The position numbers and the translations under genes were made by a program. Shown here piece after piece: positions 60,479 through 64,000 of a stretch of 64,000 bases of DNA. The notes beneath the pieces are model-generated. The model was not told the origin of the DNA, ran no database searches, and saw only the letters and a program-made list of their open reading frames with translations. Numbering within the stretch: the stretch's first letter is position 1; each line of letters opens with the position of its first letter. This DNA is from Rhizobium brockwellii (GTDB lineage Bacteria > Pseudomonadota > Alphaproteobacteria > Rhizobiales > Rhizobiaceae). The stretch covers positions 806,001 to 870,000 of the forward strand of contig NZ_CP053439.1 in the NCBI RefSeq assembly GCF_000769405.2, read 5' to 3'.

Positions 60479-61305
60479 TGGCGCGGCGTGCCTTTCTGGG
60501 AATCGTTCCGCTGTGGGTTCTTGCCGCTGCGTTGGCCGTAACGTGGCTGCCCGAAACCTTTTCGACCTGGGAGAAGGCGGTCCGCCTGGCGCTCTGCGCG
60601 CCGCTGATACTGTATCTCCCGGGCCGCATGCTGGTGGACACCCTGCGCATAGAGGGCGATATGGTCACAAGGGGGACGCTCTCGGTGTTCCTGAGCTTCG
60701 CGGCCTGCATTTTTTTAGGGCTTCTGCTGCATGTCGTAGGCCATCTCGATGCGCGAGGCTGGGTCTACGCGCTGGGCCTGACGACAATCGCCATTCGGTG
60801 GCTGAATGTCGTTTTGCAGCTCGCAAGGCCGGTTCCTGCCATTCCCTGGGCTTGGCCCGACCGCCGTTTTGGGACCTTCGCAGTTTCCATAATCTTGGCA
60901 ACGAGTTCCGTCCTTGTGGCGCGACCGTTCGCGCTTGAACGCAAGCCGTTTCATTTCACCGAGCTTTGGATGGTGCCCAAATGGAACTGGACGAACAATG
61001 TGGTAACGGTCGGCGTGCGCAATTCGGAAGACGCCAAGACTCTTTACAGTCTTGATCTTGTCCTGGGCGGCGCGTTGATCGGAAAGATGCCAACCTTCGA
61101 ACTGGCACCTTCCTCTAGCCAAACCTTCGAATTCTCCGTGCCGACAAAAACACGCCCTCCCGCGCGGCTGGAAGCCTGGCTCTACAAGGGCGGTGACAGG
61201 GGAACGATCTACCGCAAGGTCTGGATGACAATCGACACACTCCAGTCCCCGGCACCCACCGGAGTAAGCCTTCAATTCGCTGATCCGGAGATGAAAAATG
61301 GATAA
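60475..61305 (+). CDS. membrane protein with a periplasmic C-terminal domain (DUF1616-like)
   Basis: This 276-residue protein starts at ATGATGGCGCGG, overlapping the previous stop; a start further upstream at 60448 is less likely. Four hydrophobic helices lie in the first 150 residues (FLGIVPLWVLAAALAV, LFLSFAACIFLGLLLHVVGHL and two more). A beta-rich domain with VTVGVRNSEDAKTLYSLDLVLGG (about 182-204) and an ordinary end follow. The layout matches DUF1616-like proteins found in polysaccharide loci. The role is unknown; it may help the polymerase or the export step. Confidence 0.72.
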   Translation: MMARRAFLGIVPLWVLAAALAVTWLPETFSTWEKAVRLALCAPLILYLPGRMLVDTLRIEGDMVTRGTLSVFLSFAACIFLGLLLHVVGHLDARGWVYALGLTTIAIRWLNVVLQLARPVPAIPWAWPDRRFGTFAVSIILATSSVLVARPFALERKPFHFTELWMVPKWNWTNNVVTVGVRNSEDAKTLYSLDLVLGGALIGKMPTFELAPSSSQTFEFSVPTKTRPPARLEAWLYKGGDRGTIYRKVWMTIDTLQSPAPTGVSLQFADPEMKNG

Positions 61306-62299
61306 TTTCCAGCACCCCGTGCCCGGCAAGCTCACGACGGCAATCGTCATCTGCTGCTATTCCGACAAGCGCTGGGACATTCTCAACAAAGCAATCGAGG
61401 CGGCAGCGCGCCAGCTCCCGGCCGCGGACGAGATCGTCGTCATCGTCGATCACAATCCGGCACTGGCGCTGCGTCTGCGCGCCAAGCGCTTCGAAACCCC
61501 GGTCAGGATCGTCGAGAACATTCATCCGCCCGGCCTCTCCGGTGCCCGCAACACCGGAATTTCTGTCAGCCGCGGCGAGGTCATCCTGTTTCTCGACGAC
61601 GACGCCGTGTCGGATCGAGATGTGCTGGCGACCTTGGTGCGGCAACTCGAGGATCCCTCGGTTCTGGGCGCCGTGTCCGCTATCCGCCCGTTGTGGGAAA
61701 CAGACCGTCCGTCCTGGTTTCCCGACGAATTCCTGTGGACCCTCGGCTGCACCTATCGCGGCCTTCATCCGGGGCCGGTGCGCAACCTCATCGGCGCGTC
61801 GATGTGCATCCGCCGCGACGTCTTCGATCATACGGGCGGCTTCGATTCCGGCTTGGGCCGAACGGCCCAGGCTTTGCCGCTCGGATGCGAGGAAACCGAA
61901 CTCTGCATCCGAGCAACCAAGGCCTTGCCGCATGGCCGTTTCGTCTTCGAGCCATCGAGCGGCAGCGATCACGCCATACCCGCCGATCGCGCGACGTGGA
62001 AATATTTCCTTCATCGATGCTGGGCCGAAGGGCTTTCAAAGGCCAGCCTATCGTTGATGGCAGGCTCCGGCGAGGCGCTGGCGTCGGAAAAGACCTATGT
62101 GACGAGGACGTTGCCCCAAGGGGTTATGCGGGGATTGGCTGATATGTTGCTTGGCCAGCCGAGCGGCCTTCTTCGCGCCGTCGCGCTGGGCGCGGGCCTG
62201 GCGGCCACTGCGGCCGGCTTCGCTCTCGGCCGGACCCGCGCTGCCCTTACGCGACGGTTCGCGTCCGTTCCTGCTCGCGCTCTCGAACCGGTGGAATAG
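61298..62299 (+). CDS. family 2 glycosyltransferase
   Basis: This 333-residue protein has the GT-A fold with TAIVICCYSDKRWDIL (about 14-29), GLSGARNTGISVSRGEVILFLDDDAVSD (about 73-100, containing the DDD metal site) and a later GCEETELCIRA (about 201-211), which carries the acidic catalytic base. The C-terminal 70 residues are partly hydrophobic (AALGAGLAATAAGFALG) and may anchor it to the membrane. It should add one sugar to the growing chain. It overlaps the previous gene by 8 nt. Confidence 0.9.
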   Translation: MDNFQHPVPGKLTTAIVICCYSDKRWDILNKAIEAAARQLPAADEIVVIVDHNPALALRLRAKRFETPVRIVENIHPPGLSGARNTGISVSRGEVILFLDDDAVSDRDVLATLVRQLEDPSVLGAVSAIRPLWETDRPSWFPDEFLWTLGCTYRGLHPGPVRNLIGASMCIRRDVFDHTGGFDSGLGRTAQALPLGCEETELCIRATKALPHGRFVFEPSSGSDHAIPADRATWKYFLHRCWAEGLSKASLSLMAGSGEALASEKTYVTRTLPQGVMRGLADMLLGQPSGLLRAVALGAGLAATAAGFALGRTRAALTRRFASVPARALEPVE

Positions 62300-62301
62300 G
62301 C

Positions 62302-63681
62302 ATGATGACCCTCAGCGCCGCCAGGACTAAGGTCCGCAGCCTCCTGAGGAATCAGGCGGTTTTGCTCCTCAATGCAGGCATGCTGGGGCTTGGAACGTTG
62401 ATGACGGCCATTCTCGGCTTCGTCTACTGGTGGTTCGCGGCGCGCTCCTTCTCGGCCGAAGCTGTTGGGCTCGCCGCCGCCGCCATATCGTTGATGAATC
62501 TCCTCGCGAATCTCGGTGAAGTCGGTCTCGGACCCTTCCTGATGGGCGAGATAGGCCGTCGGAAGAGAGCAGGCCCCTTTCTGACGGGCGCCCTCCTGGC
62601 CTCGTTCAGCGCCTCCATCGTCGTGGGGCTGATCTATCTTGTTATCGCAGCCAGTACATCGACGCAGCTTGGCTCGATCGTCGGTTCCTCCGCGACCGAT
62701 CTCTTCTTCGTCGCTGGTTGCGCTCTGACGGCCGTGACCCTCGTGCTCGACCAAGCCCTGGTTGGCCTGCTGCGCAGCAGCCTTCAACTGGCCCGAAATG
62801 TCGTCTTCGCCGCCAGCAAGCTTCTTCTACTGATCGCCCTCGGCCTGACACTTGGCCGGGCGGCCAGCGGACTGGCGATCTTCGCCACGTGGTTTACCGG
62901 GCAGCTTGTCTCGCTGGTCGTCGTGGCCGGGCTTCTTGTTTATGCCGGCAGGCGCGTTTTCCACCGGCCGGAGATCCGCGCCTTCCGCCCGGTGCTCGGA
63001 CAGGTTTTCGGCCATCATACGCTCAGTATGGCTGTTCAGGCGCCGGCGCTGCTGCTACCCTTCGTCGTCACGGTGATGCTGTCCGCTGAGATCAACGCCG
63101 CCTTCTATGCCGCCTGGACGGTGCTGAACGTCGCGCTTCTAGTTCCTGCGTCACTCGCCTCGGTGTTGTTTGCCATCGCTGTACGGGAGCCGGAGCTATT
63201 TCCTTCGCGCCTGCGCCTATCGCTCGGCTTGTCGATGCTGGTCTGCGCGGCGACCGCCTTGGCGTTCCTCTTCCTGTCGCGCTTCATGCTCTGGATATTC
63301 AATCCGGCCTATGCTGTGATTGCAGGTAATGGCCTCCAGTTTCTTGGCGTCGCCGCTTTCGGAATGGCGTTGAAGTATCATTATCTGGCGGTTCAACGTG
63401 TTCGACGGCGCCTGGGTTTTGCCACGCTCGTTCTGATCGGCGGGGCGGTGCTGGAGATCGTGGCCGCCGCCGGTGGTGCGCAATTCGGGATCGCAGGCAC
63501 AGCCAACTTCTGGGTCATTGCTGTTTCGCTGGAAGGCCTCCTTCTGTGCCCGGCATTGTATTGGGCCACACGGCGCGCTGCGACGCCGTCCACCACCGCG
63601 CCACCAGCAGTTGCCGGTGTCTCGACATACGGCAATTCCCTCGACGAGACAGACCAAATTGGAATTGCGTCACGGGCTTGA
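62302..63681 (+). CDS. Wzx-type flippase
   Basis: This 459-residue protein has about 12-14 membrane helices from residue 15 to 435. It belongs to the polysaccharide flippase group within the MOP superfamily, seen in LGTLMTAILGFVYWWFAARSFSAEAVGLAAAAISLM near the start (about 30-66, only part quoted). It should turn over the lipid-linked repeat unit to the periplasmic side. It lies 2 nt after the glycosyltransferase gene and 16 nt before the glycoside hydrolase gene. Together with the ExoF-like exporter it suggests a Wzx/Wzy-dependent pathway. Confidence 0.87.
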   Translation: MMTLSAARTKVRSLLRNQAVLLLNAGMLGLGTLMTAILGFVYWWFAARSFSAEAVGLAAAAISLMNLLANLGEVGLGPFLMGEIGRRKRAGPFLTGALLASFSASIVVGLIYLVIAASTSTQLGSIVGSSATDLFFVAGCALTAVTLVLDQALVGLLRSSLQLARNVVFAASKLLLLIALGLTLGRAASGLAIFATWFTGQLVSLVVVAGLLVYAGRRVFHRPEIRAFRPVLGQVFGHHTLSMAVQAPALLLPFVVTVMLSAEINAAFYAAWTVLNVALLVPASLASVLFAIAVREPELFPSRLRLSLGLSMLVCAATALAFLFLSRFMLWIFNPAYAVIAGNGLQFLGVAAFGMALKYHYLAVQRVRRRLGFATLVLIGGAVLEIVAAAGGAQFGIAGTANFWVIAVSLEGLLLCPALYWATRRAATPSTTAPPAVAGVSTYGNSLDETDQIGIASRA

Positions 63682-63697
63682 AAGGGAGTTTCTTCGC

Positions 63698-64000
63698 ATG
63701 AGGCGTATTCACCGTTTCCGGAATTTCGCTGTCGGCGCTGCGGCGCTGGCGCTTTTTGGGTCTGCTCAGGTCGGATCTACGGACGCACAGTCATCTGGGC
63801 AGCAATCTTTCGTCACGACGAAAGAGGGGGGCTTCCTACTGGACGGCAAGCCATTTCGCGTGGCCGGCGTAAACAACCATTATCTGACATTTGGCTCGTC
63901 AGGCGAAGTCACCCGCGTGTTGGACGATGCCACGGCAATGGGTGCCAATGTGGTGCGCACGTTCCTGCAACCGGTTATAGGCTCGCTGGACGGCCGGGTG
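63698..64000 (+). CDS. secreted glycoside hydrolase (GH5-like), cut by the window end
   Basis: The first 101 codons are present. GAAAGGGAG precedes the ATG by about nine bases. A signal peptide is clear (FRNFAVGAAALALFGSAQVGSTDA). Then comes GGFLLDGKPFRVAGVNNHYL (about 46-65), the first strand of the TIM barrel in GH5 cellulase/mannanase-type enzymes, followed by GANVVRTFLQP. Catalytic glutamates would come later, beyond the window. In this operon it may trim or release the polysaccharide. Confidence 0.8.
   Translation, partial: MRRIHRFRNFAVGAAALALFGSAQVGSTDAQSSGQQSFVTTKEGGFLLDGKPFRVAGVNNHYLTFGSSGEVTRVLDDATAMGANVVRTFLQPVIGSLDGRV

Overview
The window looks like chromosomal DNA of a fast-growing Rhizobium of the R. 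leguminosarum / R. etli type. Pointers are the high third-position GC, RIME-like intergenic palindromes, the short Rhizobiaceae repeat with the ACGCAATTCC core, and many Rhizobium-typical small genes (DUF1488-, DUF1515- and DUF3606-like). The genus is an inference from these features; no rRNA or tRNA gene was seen.

Region 1 (1-16.7 kb) is accessory housekeeping. It holds an ArsR/SRPBCC pair with a palindromic operator across the ArsR start codon, an APH-fold protein with an altered catalytic motif, a Cache-type class III nucleotide cyclase, a fluoride riboswitch upstream of a CLC-F type channel protein fused to DUF190, and a DMT half-transporter. It continues with a membrane-anchored phosphatase, a four-helix membrane protein that also has a frameshifted partial copy 3.8 kb away, two TetR systems with visible operators, an SDR/AraC divergent pair, a VOC protein, a GFA-family protein and a dienelactone-hydrolase-like protein.

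Region 2 (16.8-17.7 kb) is a tandem array of about 350-420 bp units carrying RIME-like palindromes. It abuts region 3 (17.8-40.0 kb), a short-tailed-phage morphogenesis and lysis cassette: GTA-type spike base protein, TerS, TerL, portal, scaffold-like protein, capsid, decoration-like protein, adaptor, nozzle-like protein, GNAT, S74 fibre, a large proline-repeat virion lysozyme, fibre, two acyltransferase cargo genes, holin-like protein, GH24 endolysin, nested Rz/Rz1, a possible SGNH tailspike and a DUF1515-like protein. No integrase, repressor, replication gene, tape measure or sheath was found, so it is either a remnant or a particle-making locus controlled from elsewhere. A 500-bp tandem duplication has shuffled the fibre/lysozyme junction.

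Region 3b (40.0-46.5 kb) holds an SRAP gene and about twelve small, mostly uncharacterised proteins separated by palindromic repeats. Region 4 (46.6-53.5 kb) has a DegP/HtrA protease, a LacI regulator, two LysR regulators beside a NADP-binding reductase-like protein, and an NmrA-like protein.

Region 5 (54.1 kb to the end) is a tightly coupled polysaccharide operon: ExoF-like exporter, three glycosyltransferases, a GT-C/polymerase-like membrane protein, two less-known membrane or transferase-like proteins, a Wzx-like flippase, and the start of a secreted glycoside hydrolase cut by the window end. An AT-rich 0.2 kb stretch precedes it. The priming transferase and the chain-length kinase are not in the window.
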